From contig NZ_AP028127.1 in the NCBI RefSeq assembly GCF_037076425.1, positions 712,001-776,000 of the forward strand: DNA of 64,000 nt, given 5' to 3'. The notes beneath the pieces were generated by a model. The model was not told the origin of the DNA. It did not search any database and saw only the letters and a program-made list of their open reading frames with translations. Below are positions 19,641-28,529 of this stretch, piece after piece (position 1 is the first letter of the stretch; each line of letters starts with the position of its first letter). The position numbers and the translations under genes were made by a program. This DNA is from Turicibacter faecis. Its GTDB lineage: Bacteria; Bacillota_I; Bacilli_A; MOL361; Turicibacteraceae.

Positions 19641-20048
19641 AAAATCAAAGTTCTAAACAATTTCTAAAAATTTCATCATAAATTCTATCAATTTGAATGG
19701 TTTCGACAATTAGTTGCAGAAAGTGTTGCTATAAATGTGTTTTAATGTCTTCAAGATGGAGATTGTGTTTTCCAAATCCCTCTCGTTTTGGGTATTTCGT
19801 GAAAGTTTTCTATCTTCGGGTCTAATATAAGAAGTGAAGAGACCGAGGATGAGTCGACCTATAGGGGTTGGATAGGATAAGAAAAGCAATCATTTTCTTC
19901 ATTTAGAAAAGAAAAAAATGAGAGGTTAATGATCAGTGTCGTTTCTTAAAAAGTCAGTAGAAAACCGTAGAAAGCATAGGATTTTTTATCAAATTATGAT
20001 ATGATTATTTAACAATAACTCATTTATAAAACATGGTGGGAGGATACT
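19641..20048 (+). other. Intergenic region before ezrA
   Basis: No coding potential seen. It holds an interrupted hairpin at about 19813-19851 (TCGGGTCT against AGACCGA arms), an A-rich stretch, and a TATGAT-like -10 near 19996 that may start ezrA. The ezrA ribosome site GGGAGG ends the region. Confidence 0.5.
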
Positions 20049-21776
20049 ATGATAGATTTTAAATTACTTATTTTGATCCTAATGATTGTTATATTGGCCA
20101 TTGTATTAATTTATTCAGTCATTATTGTCTCAAAGAAGAAGCAATATTATGCGAAAATTGATGATTTAGATTATATGAAACATGAGATTTCTAATCAGAC
20201 CGTTCCATTTGAATTAGCTAAGCTTCGCAGTACTAAAAAGAGTGAGCGAATTGTCAAATTGGTTCAACAATGGGAACGTCGTTGGGGAAAATTAGAGTCA
20301 GATTTTATTATGGTAACCGAACAAATTATTTATACGGAGGAACTCGTTGCAGATAAAAGCTTCTCAGAAGCCGATGAGCAATTAATGGAGTTACAACAAA
20401 CGCTTGATGGATTAAAAGAAGAAGTTGAACAATTAATTGAAGAAATTAAAGCGTTAAAGAAATCAGAAGAGCGTAATCGTTCAAATGTCATCGCTTTAAA
20501 AGATTCTTTTGAACAACTTAAATTTCGCTATGAAACGGAAGAGGAAAAATACTCTGATTTTAAAGAAGAAATGAAGACCTTATTTAAAGATGTTGAAGTT
20601 TTCTTTTTGAAATTTAATGAATGTATGGATGATTGCAACTACGATTTGGCAGATGAAACATTAGAATTAATTAAATCACATATCGAAACAATTACTTATA
20701 TGTTTGAACGGGCGCCTCTTTACAAGGAAACATTGACAAATGAGTTAAAACCTTTATTAAGAGAAGTATTAAAAAGTTATGAAACGATTATTTCATCTGG
20801 AGTTTACCTCAAGCATTTACAGATAAAAGAAACGATCTCTTATTATCATGGTCAGTTAGAAGAGATTCCTCAGTGGATTAAACGTTTTGATTTTGAAAGA
20901 ATTGAAGCGACGTTATTAGAGATTCATGATAATGCAAAGCAAATGATTGAATTTATGAAAAAAGAGTACGATCTTCAAACGACGATCAAAGAAATGGTCA
21001 TGAAGATGAAGGTGACCATGCAACAGATTAAGGAGCAAGGAGAAACATTAAACGCTCGTTACGAAAATATAAAGGATAATTATCGTCTTCCAGAGGAGGA
21101 AGAGCAACAATTTAATTTACTTTTAAATGAGCTGAAAATTGTAAATAATGAGTTTACTTATTTACTGGGTCGAATAGAGGAAAATCAAACGGCTAATTCA
21201 ACACTTGTTCGAGAACTCACATCAATGGGGCAACAAGGCATTGAATTAAAAGAGCAATTACGATTATTTGATGGTGAGATTGAAGGACTTTATGCAGGGG
21301 AAAAGGAATGTCGTCAAAAAGCGTTAATGTTGTTAAAGACGTTTAATCAGTTAAAAGGGATGTATCATCAAGTTCGTTTTCCAATTGAGAATGAAGAAAC
21401 AGTAGAGCTAATTAAACGAGCGAATTTTTCTGTTCAATTGCTTTTTGATACGATCGGTCGTCTTCCGATTAATATTGCGGAAATTGATAAACAATTGACG
21501 CTTGTTCAGGCATCGATTGATGAGCTTTCAACGCGTGTAGAGACAGAGGTTTTAGAGGCACAACTTGCGGAACGATTAATGATTTATGGTCATCGATATA
21601 TCGAGCGTGAGGGAATGTACGTCGTGGATTTGACCATTGCAGAGGATCAATTTCGTCAAGGAAATTATGCCACAGTTATAAAAAAAATGTATGAGTTATT
21701 AAAAGAGGTTGAGGGAGCATCCTTTGAAATAACATTTAAACAATTTAAACAACAAGTAAAAATGGGATTGGTTTAG
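20049..21776 (+). CDS. ezrA: Septation ring formation regulator EzrA
   Basis: Membrane-anchored negative regulator of FtsZ ring assembly. One N-terminal transmembrane helix (about 4-27, LLILILMIVILAIVLIYSVII) is followed by a roughly 540-residue, almost wholly helical cytoplasmic part rich in E, K, Q and L. This is the spectrin-like coiled-coil repeat organisation of EzrA. The length of 575 residues fits the family (about 560-570). In Bacillus it also lies near rpsD, tyrS and nifZ-thiI, the same neighbours as here. Confidence 0.93.
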   Translation: MIDFKLLILILMIVILAIVLIYSVIIVSKKKQYYAKIDDLDYMKHEISNQTVPFELAKLRSTKKSERIVKLVQQWERRWGKLESDFIMVTEQIIYTEELVADKSFSEADEQLMELQQTLDGLKEEVEQLIEEIKALKKSEERNRSNVIALKDSFEQLKFRYETEEEKYSDFKEEMKTLFKDVEVFFLKFNECMDDCNYDLADETLELIKSHIETITYMFERAPLYKETLTNELKPLLREVLKSYETIISSGVYLKHLQIKETISYYHGQLEEIPQWIKRFDFERIEATLLEIHDNAKQMIEFMKKEYDLQTTIKEMVMKMKVTMQQIKEQGETLNARYENIKDNYRLPEEEEQQFNLLLNELKIVNNEFTYLLGRIEENQTANSTLVRELTSMGQQGIELKEQLRLFDGEIEGLYAGEKECRQKALMLLKTFNQLKGMYHQVRFPIENEETVELIKRANFSVQLLFDTIGRLPINIAEIDKQLTLVQASIDELSTRVETEVLEAQLAERLMIYGHRYIEREGMYVVDLTIAEDQFRQGNYATVIKKMYELLKEVEGASFEITFKQFKQQVKMGLV

Positions 21777-21780
21777 GGGG

Positions 21781-21828
21781 AAAACTATCTATGTCGTTCG
21801 TTAACGAGTAGATAGTTTTTCTTTTTAT
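21781..21828 (+). terminator. ezrA terminator
   Basis: A perfect 11-bp stem, AAAACTATCTA (21781-21791) and TAGATAGTTTT (21809-21819), has a nested TCGTT/AACGA hairpin and is followed by a T-rich tract. The IS200-type element begins immediately behind it. Confidence 0.92.
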
Positions 21829-21918
21829 TAGAGACTTTAGTCTGTTGAACACGCAAAGCGTGTGAAACATAAAACCACCCGCTATGCGGGTGGCGAATAA
21901 AAGTTTATAACTCCATTA

Positions 21919-21984
21919 AAAAATCACCTTTTTTCCTATAATAGAGTTGTTCAAGCTACTATTTTAGAAGAGAAGGTGATTTTT
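21919..21984 (+). promoter_or_regulatory. Foldback sequestering the tnpA ribosome site
   Basis: AAAAATCACCTT (21919-21930) is a perfect 12-bp complement of AAGGTGATTTTT (21973-21984), which contains the tnpA Shine-Dalgarno sequence and abuts its ATG. A TATAAT at 21937-21942 lies inside the loop, so a native transcript would lack the first arm while a read-through transcript would have both. Confidence 0.65.
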
Positions 21985-22440
21985 ATGGCGAATCAAACAA
22001 ATAGTTTATCGCACACAAAATGGATGTGCAAATACCATATTGTGTTTACTCCTAAGTATAGACGAAAAATAATATATAATCAATATAAAACAAGTATAAG
22101 AGATATTTTAAAACAACTTTGTGCCTATAAAGGAGTTGAAATTATTGAAGGGCATTTAATGCCAGATCATGTACATATGTTAGTAAGTATTCCACCTAAA
22201 ATGAGTGTATCTAGTTTTATGGGATATTTGAAAGGAAAGAGTGCATTGATGATGTTTGATAAACATGCAAATTTGAAATACAAATTTGGAAATCGGCATT
22301 TTTGGGCAGAAGGATATTATGTCAGTACGGTTGGCCTAAATGAGGCAACGATAAGGAAATATATTCAGGATCAGGAAAAGCATGATATTGCGATGGATAA
22401 ATTAAGTGTAAAAGAATATGAAGACCCCTTTAAGGGGTAG
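21985..22440 (+). CDS. tnpA: IS200/IS605-type Y1 transposase TnpA
   Basis: Small HUH single-strand transposase, 151 residues. The histidine pair is in LMPDHVHMLVSIPP (about 62-66). The catalytic tyrosine lies in the C-terminal helix, with the most likely candidate in TIRKYIQDQEKHD near 130. The start at 21985 (MANQTNSLSHTKW) is chosen because GAAGGTG lies seven bases upstream; an in-frame GTG at 21976 falls inside that site. The last codons form a CCCCTTTAAGGGG hairpin. Such elements move as single-stranded circles and leave no target duplication. Confidence 0.92.
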   Translation: MANQTNSLSHTKWMCKYHIVFTPKYRRKIIYNQYKTSIRDILKQLCAYKGVEIIEGHLMPDHVHMLVSIPPKMSVSSFMGYLKGKSALMMFDKHANLKYKFGNRHFWAEGYYVSTVGLNEATIRKYIQDQEKHDIAMDKLSVKEYEDPFKG

Positions 22441-22586
22441 CCAGTAGAACGAACACTCCTTTAGGGGTGAGCAAAGGTGGCAATGGCAAGTAGCTTGAAC
22501 AAAGTGAAAGCTAGCGCCTTGAGACGCTAGCCGGTAATCAGGGCTTATAGCCCTGGAGAAAACTACCCGTTTGACGGGTAGTTTTT
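22441..22586 (+). ncRNA. Structured 3' tail of the IS200 element (candidate RNA)
   Basis: The 145 bases between the tnpA stop and the right-end hairpin are non-coding and rich in helices: ACTCC..GGGGT near 22454, GCTAGCG/ACGCTAGC (about 22511-22532), CAGGGCT/AGCCCTG (about 22540-22556), and the 12-bp right-end hairpin AAAACTACCCGT/ACGGGTAGTTTT (22559-22585) with a U-run. The layout resembles the omegaRNA scaffold at the 3' end of TnpB-coding relatives, but there is no tnpB here. Function unknown. Confidence 0.45.
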
Positions 22587-22591
22587 ATTAG

Positions 22592-22832
22592 TAAAAGGTC
22601 CTTCTCTAAGCATTCACTTGAATTTAAAAGGAAAAAAATAATGATTTCAATGCAATAAGTGAAGTGAATTTTTTACAGATGCATATTATAATAGTAAGAG
22701 ACCAACCATGCCTTTTTATATCAGGTGAATCGTAATTTTTTTGACATTTTTACGTCGAATTTCATATTTTATAGTGTAAGCAGATCATAAAACAACCATT
22801 TTGTATGTCATAAACTCAGAAAATATTGCGAT
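22592..22832 (+). other. Intergenic DNA between the IS and nifS
   Basis: No gene seen. A possible hairpin pairs ATTCACTT (about 22608-22615) with AAGTGAAT (about 22666-22673), followed by T residues. It may be an older terminator. A TTGACA at 22741-22746 has no good -10 partner. Confidence 0.4.
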
Positions 22833-22861
22833 TTGAGATTATATGCGTTATGTGGTATAAT
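22833..22861 (+). promoter_or_regulatory. nifS-thiI promoter
   Basis: TTGAGA (22833-22838), a 17-base spacer and TATAAT (22856-22861). About 110 bases of leader precede the nifS start. Confidence 0.8.
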
Positions 22862-22981
22862 GTCGAAACAATAAGGTAGCACGTGAAGAGGTTATTGAAT
22901 TCGTCTCATTTAAAAAAGAATTCATCCGAGTTAAAAAGTTTAAAATGGTTCTGAGATGTTTATGTCGGAAGGAGAATCAAA

Positions 22982-24115
22982 ATGATTTATTTAGATAATA
23001 GTGCAACAACTCCTGTCGATCCAGAAGTATTAAAAGCCTTTGTAAAAGTTAATGAAAATTTTTGGGGAAATCCGAGTTCATTACATGCGTTTGGGGCGAG
23101 AGCCGAACAACTTCTTATTCAAGCAGAAAAACAAGTTCTAACGCTTTTAAACGCCAAAAATCATAAGGTTATTTTCAATTCTGGAGCAACAGAAAGTAAC
23201 AACTTAGCGATTCGTGGGTTTTGTCATGCTTACAAAAAACGTGGGAACCATATTATTACCACTCCTATTGAGCACGCATCAGTTCATGAAACGATTGAGG
23301 AATTAGAGCAAGAAGGGTTCCGAGTTACTTATATTGACGTTACGGCAACGAAGGAGGGGATCCTTCAACAAATTCAAGAGGCGATTTGTGAAGATACGAT
23401 TTTAATTTCATGTATGCATGTCAATAATGAAATGGGAATGATCCTCCCTATTTATGAAATTGGGCAATTACTTAAAAAGTATCCAAAAGTTAAGTTTCAT
23501 GTGGATGCTGTTCAAAGTATTGGGAAAATTCCTGTGGATATAGATAAAATGAATATTGACTTATTATCATTGTCTGCTCATAAGTTTCACGGTGTTAAAG
23601 GGTGTGGGGCTTTGATTATGAATCAATATTTAAATCTAGCTCCAGAAATTACAGGTGGGCATCAAATGTATGGCCTTCGTTCAGGAACGATTAACGTTGC
23701 TGGAGCCGTTTCTTTAGCCAAAGCATTACGATTAGTGATTGAGCCACTAGATAGTAATTATCGTCATGTTAAAAGTCTTTTTGACTACGCGATACAAGAA
23801 TTAGAAAAAATAGACGGTGTTGTCATCAATAGTAACCGTGAAGAACAGACCCCTTATATCATTAATTTTGCCGCAGTTCCAATTAAAGGGGAAACGTTAG
23901 TCCATGCGCTTGAGGAATACGACGTGTATATCTCTGCGAAGTCCGCTTGTTCTTCAAAATCGGCGGCTGCCTCAAGAATTTTGATGGCACTAGGAATTGG
24001 TGAAGACATCGCCTTAGAAAGTGTGCGAGTTAGTTTCTCTGATCGTTCTACTAAAGAAGATGTCGATCAGTTAATTAAAGCTTTAAAAGTAGTCATCGCT
24101 CAATTAAAATATTAA
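22982..24115 (+). CDS. nifS: Cysteine desulfurase (NifS/IscS family)
   Basis: PLP enzyme that removes sulfur from cysteine and passes it on as a persulfide. The PLP lysine is in SLSAHKFHGVKGCGA (about 203), and the mobile active-site cysteine loop is SAKSACSSKSAA (about 325). The length is 377 residues. It starts at ATG after GGAAGGAG. It is paired with thiI 46 bases downstream. In Bacillus the equivalent NifZ is a dedicated sulfur donor to ThiI for 4-thiouridine, and the same role is inferred here. Confidence 0.93.
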   Translation: MIYLDNSATTPVDPEVLKAFVKVNENFWGNPSSLHAFGARAEQLLIQAEKQVLTLLNAKNHKVIFNSGATESNNLAIRGFCHAYKKRGNHIITTPIEHASVHETIEELEQEGFRVTYIDVTATKEGILQQIQEAICEDTILISCMHVNNEMGMILPIYEIGQLLKKYPKVKFHVDAVQSIGKIPVDIDKMNIDLLSLSAHKFHGVKGCGALIMNQYLNLAPEITGGHQMYGLRSGTINVAGAVSLAKALRLVIEPLDSNYRHVKSLFDYAIQELEKIDGVVINSNREEQTPYIINFAAVPIKGETLVHALEEYDVYISAKSACSSKSAAASRILMALGIGEDIALESVRVSFSDRSTKEDVDQLIKALKVVIAQLKY

Positions 24116-24161
24116 TCATCTTAGCAAAATCATAGTTTTAGACGAGGAAGGAAATGATGAA

Positions 24162-25391
24162 ATGATTTATGATCGTATTTTAGTCCGTTATGGTGAATTA
24201 TCGATTAAAGGGAAAAACCGTAAGTATTTTAAAAATGCCTTACATAAAATAATTAGACGTAAATTAAGTGATTTGAAGCAATTAAAGTATGAAGTGACTC
24301 GTGATCGCTTTTATATTATTTTAAATGGGACAAATCCTGACCTTGTGACGGAGCAACTAGATAAAGTATTCGGATTACAATCATACAGTTTGACGGCGCG
24401 TTGTGAAAATGATATTGATGCGATTAAAGCATTAGCTTTAGAGATCATTAATGAGCAACCAGCTGTTAAAACAACGTTCAAGGTTGAAACTAAACGTTCA
24501 GATAAGCAATTTCCGATGCAATCAGGTGAAATTTCACGTGCAGTTGGTGCTCATCTTCTTATTAATACGTCTCATCTAAGTGTTGATGTGCATCATCCTG
24601 ATATGACTGTTTTTGTAGAGGTTCGTCGCGAAGGAACATTTATTATGGCGGAACATATTAAAGGATTAGGTGGGTTCCCAGTAGGAATTAGCGGGAAAGG
24701 TCTTCTCATGATTTCAGGAGGAATTGATAGTCCTGTTGCCGGTTATTTAATGCAAAAACGCGGGGTTGAAGTAGAGGCCATTCACTTTGCTTCTCCACCT
24801 TATACATCTATTCGTTCAAAGCAAAAAGTTCTTGACTTAATGGAAAAAAATGCACATTATGCGCCTGAAGGACGTATTGATGTACATATTGTTCCATTTA
24901 CGCAATTACAAACCGCGATTTACGAGAATATTCCGAGCAGTTATACGATGACGGTTATGCGCCGTATGATGTATCGTATTGCTGAAGGAATTGCTAAAAA
25001 ACGTGAAATTTTAGTTTTAGCCAATGGAGAAAGTTTAGGACAGGTAGCGTCTCAAACGTTAGCGAGCATGTATGCGATTAATGCCGTTACTAATATGCCG
25101 ATTATTCGTCCAGTGGCCACCCTTGATAAAAATGAAATTATCGAAATTGCGAAAAAAATCGATACTTATGATATCTCAATTCGTCCATATGAAGATTGTT
25201 GTACGGTCTTTGTTCCTGAACATCCGGCGACAAATCCATCGCTTGAAAAGTGTGTGGAATTTGAACAAAACTTTGATTTTGACTCTCTTGTTCAACAATG
25301 TATTGATCAAACAGAAATCATTACAGTGAGTGCAGGAGAAATGATTGAACTTGAAGATAATACAGCATGTGCACTGAATGATTTATTTTAA
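24162..25391 (+). CDS. thiI: tRNA 4-thiouridine synthase ThiI
   Basis: Activates U8 of tRNA with ATP and inserts sulfur; it also serves thiazole synthesis. It has an N-terminal ferredoxin-like/THUMP region (about 1-165) and the PP-loop ISGGIDSPVAGYLM near 184. At 409 residues it lacks the C-terminal rhodanese domain of the Escherichia coli enzyme, as in Bacilli, where sulfur comes straight from the partner desulfurase encoded next door. A strong terminator follows. Confidence 0.95.
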   Translation: MIYDRILVRYGELSIKGKNRKYFKNALHKIIRRKLSDLKQLKYEVTRDRFYIILNGTNPDLVTEQLDKVFGLQSYSLTARCENDIDAIKALALEIINEQPAVKTTFKVETKRSDKQFPMQSGEISRAVGAHLLINTSHLSVDVHHPDMTVFVEVRREGTFIMAEHIKGLGGFPVGISGKGLLMISGGIDSPVAGYLMQKRGVEVEAIHFASPPYTSIRSKQKVLDLMEKNAHYAPEGRIDVHIVPFTQLQTAIYENIPSSYTMTVMRRMMYRIAEGIAKKREILVLANGESLGQVASQTLASMYAINAVTNMPIIRPVATLDKNEIIEIAKKIDTYDISIRPYEDCCTVFVPEHPATNPSLEKCVEFEQNFDFDSLVQQCIDQTEIITVSAGEMIELEDNTACALNDLF

Positions 25392-25429
25392 AAGGGCAGA
25401 CAAATTCATTTAATACGAGTGAGTAGACG

Positions 25430-25476
25430 GGCAAGTCAGAATCCACGAGGTGAGTGGATTCCGACTTGCCTTTTTT
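25430..25476 (+). terminator. thiI terminator
   Basis: A long stem, GGCAAGTC-GAATCCAC against GTGGATTC-GACTTGCC with a single mismatch and a seven-base loop, followed by six T. Confidence 0.95.
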
Positions 25477-25479
25477 ATT

Positions 25480-25778
25480 TGCTGCTGGACGTTCATAACG
25501 AGTTGAACGTGTATGGAAAGGGAGTATCGTCTTAAGAATGACTCGCCTCTTACAGGATGATGAGACCTACTTAAAAGCGATAAGGTTAGCTATCCATTAA
25601 GAGAGGATAATAAGGACCTAAACAGAGGGAGCGAATAAAGAGGGGAAATGAGTCATGAAGTGTCGGACGAAAAACAAGTTGAGCTAGGTTCTTCTAGTGT
25701 AAAATGGAAGGAGTATAGTAATAAGCTAAGTGTCTAATTATTACTAATTTGTGAAAAAAATATAATTTAATCACGTTT
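25480..25778 (+). other. Non-coding region upstream of adhE
   Basis: No gene recognised. It contains a small GACGTTCA/TGAACGT-type repeat near 25488-25511 and otherwise unstructured AT-rich DNA leading to the adhE promoter. Confidence 0.4.
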
Positions 25779-25811
25779 TTGTTAGACAAATAATTCACAA
25801 TGTAGTATACT
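25779..25811 (+). promoter_or_regulatory. adhE promoter overlapped by a Rex-like operator
   Basis: TTGTTA (25779-25784) with TAGTAT (25803-25808), or TTAGAC (25782-25787) with TATACT (25806-25811), both with 18-base spacers. An 18-mer at 25783-25800 matches the Rex palindrome TTGTGAA-N4-TTCACAA well in its right half, so bound Rex would block polymerase. Confidence 0.6.
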
Positions 25812-25823
25812 TAAGAGGAATCA

Positions 25824-25841
25824 AAGTGAATCTATTCACAA
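25824..25841 (+). promoter_or_regulatory. Second Rex-like operator in the adhE leader
   Basis: AAGTGAATCTATTCACAA contains the perfect inverted repeat GTGAA-N4-TTCAC of the Rex operator class. It lies downstream of the -10 and just before the ribosome site, a roadblock position. Rex senses NADH/NAD+ and controls fermentative alcohol dehydrogenases in Firmicutes. Confidence 0.6.
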
Positions 25842-25859
25842 TTTTGAGGAGGAGTCGGA

Positions 25860-28457
25860 ATGACAAATAGAATTACAAATGTTGAGGAATTAATGTCAAC
25901 TCTTGAAACGATGAGAGCTGCTCAACGTGAGTTTGCAACATTTACACAAGAACAAGTAGACGAATTATTTTACAAGGCGGCAATGGCAATCAATAATTTG
26001 CGCATTCCGTTAGCACAAATGGCAGTTGAAGAAACAGGAATGGGGTTAGTTGAGGATAAGATCATTAAGAATCACTATGCATCTGAGTACATCTATAATA
26101 AGTATCGTGATGTAAAAACGTGTGGAGTGTTATCAGAGGACTTATCATTTGGAATTCAAAAAATTGCTGAACCAGTGGGGGTAATTGGTGCAGTCATCCC
26201 GACAACAAATCCAACGTCAACAGCATGTTTTAAATGTTTAATGGCGATTAAAACGCGTAACGCGATTGTTATTTCAGCCCATCCTCGTGCAAAAAATTGT
26301 ACGAATTATACGGCTCAAGTGATTCGTGAAACAATTGAGGCAGCGGGGGCTCCAAAAGGATTAATCGCATGGATTGATGCGCCAAGTATTGAATTAACAA
26401 ATACAGTAATGCGCGAAGTGGATCTAATTTTAGCAACAGGTGGTCCAGGAATGGTAAAATCAGCTTACTCTTCAGGAACGCCAGCTATTGGAGTAGGTGC
26501 AGGAAATACACCAGTTATTTTCCATAAAACATGTAATGTTCCAATGGCAGTAAACTCTTTACTACTTTCAAAGACATTCGATTACGGTGTGATTTGCGCA
26601 TCTGAGCAATCAATTATTGTCGATGAGGCAATTTATGAAGGTGTTAAATCGGAACTTAAAAAACGTGGGGCATTAATTTTAAATGATGAACAATTAGATG
26701 CCGTTCGTCGTACGATTATTATCAATGGGGCATTAAATGCTAAAATTGTAGGACAACCTGCTTATAAAATTGCTGAATTAGCTGGATTTGAAGTTCCAAA
26801 GGATACTAAAATCTTAGTTGGTGAAGTAACGGATACCTCTTTAGAAGAACCTTTTGCTCATGAAAAATTGTCTGTTGTTTTAGCAATGTACAAATCTTCA
26901 AATCATGAAGAAGCAGTAGAAATGGCCGAAACATTAGTGAACCATAGTGGATTAGGACATACATCGGCTATTTATGCGGATGAATTACGTGCGAAAGCAG
27001 ATATTGAAGCAATGATGTTACGTATGCGTACAACAACTGTTTTAATTAATCAACCGACGGCACACGGAGGAATTGGAGATATCTTCAACTTTGCTTTAGC
27101 CCCATCATTAACATTAGGTTGTGGGTCTTGGGGAAATAACTCAGTATCAGAAAACGTTGGTCCGCAACATTTAATTAATATTAAGACAGTGGCTAAAAGG
27201 AGAGAAAATATGCTTTGGTTTAAAGTGCCAGCAAAAGTTTACTATAAATTTGGATGCTTACCAGTAGCATTAGAAGATTTAAAATTTGATGGGAAAAAAC
27301 GAGCATTCATCGTAACGGATAAAGTATTATTTGATTTAGGATATACGAAACATGTGACAGATGAGTTAGATCGTTATAATATTCAATACACGATGTTTAC
27401 TGATGTTCACCCAGATCCATTATTATCAGATGCTAAAAAAGGTGCCGAAGCAATGGCTAATTTCCAACCAGATGTAATCATTGCCCTAGGTGGAGGATCT
27501 GCGATGGATGCCGCTAAAATTATGTGGGTTTTATATGAGCACCCACAAACAGATTTTGCTGATTTAGCGATGCGTTTCATGGATGTTCGCAAACGTATTT
27601 ATCGTTTCCCTAAAATGGGACAAAAATCTAGCCTTGTATGTATTGCAACATCAGCAGGGACTGGATCAGAGGTTACGCCATTTGCCGTTATTACGGATGA
27701 TGAAACAGGAATTAAGTATCCATTAGCGGATTATGAATTAACACCAACGATGGCCATTGTTGACCCAGCTTTAATGTTATCAATGCCAAAAGGGTTATGT
27801 GCAGCTTCAGGGATTGATGTTTTAACACATGCTCTTGAATCTTTAGTAGCGACTGTTGCAACGGAATACACAATTCCATTATCACTCGAGTCTGCAAAAT
27901 TAGTTTTTGAATATCTTCCAGAGTCTTACCATGGAGGAGCTGAGGCGAAGGTGGCAAAAGAAAGAATGGCCAATGCTTCATGTATGGCGGGAATGGCATT
28001 TTCTAATGCAATGTTAGGATTATGTCACTCAATGGCACATAAATTAGGAGCAAGATTCCATATTCCTCATGGAATTGCGAATGCCTTACTTATTAATGAA
28101 GTCATTAAATATAACGCGACAGATGCACCATTTAAACAAGGAACATTCCCACAATATGAAACACCTCAAGCAATTGAGCGTTATGCAAAAGCAGCAGATT
28201 ATCTAGGATTAACAGGAAATACGGATGAAGAAAAAGTAGAAGCTTTAATTCGTAAAATTAACGAATTAAAACAAGAAATTAATATTCCGGCAAGCATTTC
28301 AGAATGTAATGTATCAGAAGAGGAATTCTTAGCATCACTTGATAGCTTAGCTGTAGAAGCATTTGATGATCAATGTACAGCAGCAAATCCTCGCTATCCA
28401 TTAATTCAAGATATCAAACAATTATATTTAAATGCTTTCTATGGAGAAGCAAAATAA
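25860..28457 (+). CDS. adhE: Bifunctional acetaldehyde/alcohol dehydrogenase
   Basis: Fermentative enzyme that reduces acetyl-CoA to ethanol in two NADH-dependent steps and forms spirosomes in other bacteria. The N-terminal half (about 1-440) is a CoA-acylating aldehyde dehydrogenase with the catalytic cysteine in DYGVICASEQS. The C-terminal half (about 450-865) is an iron-dependent alcohol dehydrogenase with the NAD loop GGGSAMDAAKIMW and the metal histidines in GLCHSMAHKLGARFHIPHG. The length of 865 residues is standard. It is monocistronic, with redox control by Rex inferred from the two upstream palindromes. Confidence 0.97.
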   Translation: MTNRITNVEELMSTLETMRAAQREFATFTQEQVDELFYKAAMAINNLRIPLAQMAVEETGMGLVEDKIIKNHYASEYIYNKYRDVKTCGVLSEDLSFGIQKIAEPVGVIGAVIPTTNPTSTACFKCLMAIKTRNAIVISAHPRAKNCTNYTAQVIRETIEAAGAPKGLIAWIDAPSIELTNTVMREVDLILATGGPGMVKSAYSSGTPAIGVGAGNTPVIFHKTCNVPMAVNSLLLSKTFDYGVICASEQSIIVDEAIYEGVKSELKKRGALILNDEQLDAVRRTIIINGALNAKIVGQPAYKIAELAGFEVPKDTKILVGEVTDTSLEEPFAHEKLSVVLAMYKSSNHEEAVEMAETLVNHSGLGHTSAIYADELRAKADIEAMMLRMRTTTVLINQPTAHGGIGDIFNFALAPSLTLGCGSWGNNSVSENVGPQHLINIKTVAKRRENMLWFKVPAKVYYKFGCLPVALEDLKFDGKKRAFIVTDKVLFDLGYTKHVTDELDRYNIQYTMFTDVHPDPLLSDAKKGAEAMANFQPDVIIALGGGSAMDAAKIMWVLYEHPQTDFADLAMRFMDVRKRIYRFPKMGQKSSLVCIATSAGTGSEVTPFAVITDDETGIKYPLADYELTPTMAIVDPALMLSMPKGLCAASGIDVLTHALESLVATVATEYTIPLSLESAKLVFEYLPESYHGGAEAKVAKERMANASCMAGMAFSNAMLGLCHSMAHKLGARFHIPHGIANALLINEVIKYNATDAPFKQGTFPQYETPQAIERYAKAADYLGLTGNTDEEKVEALIRKINELKQEINIPASISECNVSEEEFLASLDSLAVEAFDDQCTAANPRYPLIQDIKQLYLNAFYGEAK

Positions 28458-28492
28458 GTTTTTTATTTTAAATTTCGCATACTTACTCTGAC

Positions 28493-28529
28493 AAAAAAGG
28501 CGGTCTACCTTAGGGTGGATCGCCTTTTT
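28493..28529 (+). terminator. adhE terminator
   Basis: GGCGGTCTACC and GGTGGATCGCC arms with a TTAG loop, flanked by an A-run and five T. Confidence 0.92.

Larger units (their letters stand above)
21832..22591 (+). mobile_element. IS200/IS605-family element (tnpA only)
   Basis: About 760 bp with a single Y1 transposase gene and no tnpB. Both ends carry subterminal hairpins: ACACGC/GCGTGT (21849-21863) and CCACCCGC/GCGGGTGG (21875-21893) on the left, ACTACCCGT/ACGGGTAGT (22562-22582) on the right. The 10-bp string TTTTTATTAG occurs at 21822-21831 and again at 22582-22591, so I place the ends by the rule that this family inserts 3' of a fixed tetranucleotide (here TTAG). Exact ends are inferred. 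Confidence 0.8.

Noticed and set aside
22441-22591. Functional TnpB guide RNA (omegaRNA)
   Set aside because: No tnpB is present, and the right-end hairpin with U-run would end transcription before a guide could be copied. Kept only as an omegaRNA-like relic or unknown RNA.
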